This document shows positions 4,940 to 5,180 of a DNA stretch of 5,180 bases, piece after piece. The notes beneath the pieces are model-generated. The model was given only the letters and a program-made list of their open reading frames with translations. It did not search any database and was not told the DNA's origin. A program made the translations under genes and the position numbers. Numbering within the stretch: position 1 is the first letter of the stretch; each line of letters begins with the position of its first letter. The stretch is from an uncultured Verrucomicrobiota bacterium (lineage in GTDB: Bacteria; Verrucomicrobiota; Verrucomicrobiia; Limisphaerales; UBA9464): assembly GCA_903930165.1 (NCBI GenBank), contig CAIYXO010000130.1:1-5180 (forward strand), written 5' to 3'.

Positions 4940-5180
4940 TCACTGGATCGGCAGCTTCAGGTCGATCTGGGTGCCATCGCGGACAACCGTGGCCGGCACC
5001 GACTCGCCGGGATGCCGGGTCTGCAAAATCATGCCGATGAGCGCGCTCTCGCTGAGCCGACCGGACCGGCCGTCCACGGCCACGAGGATGTCCCCCTTGC
5101 GGAAGCCGGCCTTCTTCGCCGCGGCGTGTTCGCCGTATTCCCCAGCGTGCTTCACCCGGAGCGCGAGCCCGTTGGCGGCG
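4940..5180 (-). CDS. PDZ-domain protein, C-terminal about 80 residues (partial)
   Basis: The frame enters from the right edge, with the first full codons giving AANGLALRVKHAGEYGEH, and ends at TGA 4942-4940. The true start is outside the window. The visible part is a PDZ domain at the very C-terminus: KKAGFRKGDILVAVDGR (ligand-groove and turn region), SESALIGMILQTRHPGESVP, then VVRDGTQIDLKLPIQ as the closing strands. Such a terminal PDZ occurs in HtrA-like proteases and in secreted thioredoxin-like/PDZ proteins of planctomycetes and verrucomicrobia. The wording LALRVKHAGEYGEHAAAKKAG reminds me of the latter, but this is recall and the catalytic part is not visible. PDZ domains bind peptide C-termini, so a role in protein quality control or redox is plausible. 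It is followed on the same strand by the J-domain ORF after 64 bp. Confidence 0.8.
   Translation of the reverse strand, partial: AANGLALRVKHAGEYGEHAAAKKAGFRKGDILVAVDGRSGRLSESALIGMILQTRHPGESVPATVVRDGTQIDLKLPIQ

Overview
The window is GC-rich (about two thirds G+C by eye) bacterial chromosomal DNA. The gene content and intergenic repeats suggest the Verrucomicrobiota or a nearby PVC lineage. The clues are a secreted DUF6797-type protein, a ferritin-like/ATP-grasp fusion, a PDZ-ended protein, and GC-rich hairpin repeats between genes. The assignment rests on recalled family resemblance, not on a search. No tRNA, rRNA, CRISPR array, transposase or phage gene was seen.

Layout. 1-819 (minus) is the N-terminal part of a secreted DUF6797-like protein that runs off the left edge. 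820-986 is a divergent promoter region rich in small inverted repeats. 987-3089 (plus) is a 700-residue protein joining an N-terminal DUF455 ferritin-like di-iron domain to a C-terminal ATP-grasp ligase domain. 3090-3291 is a convergent intergenic region with two copies of a hairpin repeat. 3292-3624 (minus) is yjdM, a small zinc-ribbon protein. 3625-4066 has no gene. It holds two palindromes upstream of yjdM, a third hairpin-repeat copy, a 251-bp imperfect long inverted repeat, and a hairpin against the next gene's stop codon. 4067-4875 (minus) encodes a DnaJ/CbpA-like co-chaperone lying in two reading frames: a J-domain ORF, then a substrate-binding C-terminal ORF. 4940-5180 (minus) is the C-terminal end of a PDZ-domain protein that enters from the right edge.

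How the genes relate. The PDZ gene and the J-domain pair share a strand and are 64 bp apart, so they may be cotranscribed as a protein-quality-control group. The DUF455/ATP-grasp gene stands alone, with a divergent neighbour on its left and a convergent one on its right. Whatever two-step chemistry it performs is therefore probably contained in one polypeptide.

The most interesting items are the oxidase-like/ligase-like fusion, the frame break inside the J-domain protein next to a G-run and a heptanucleotide tract, and the set of structured intergenic repeats.
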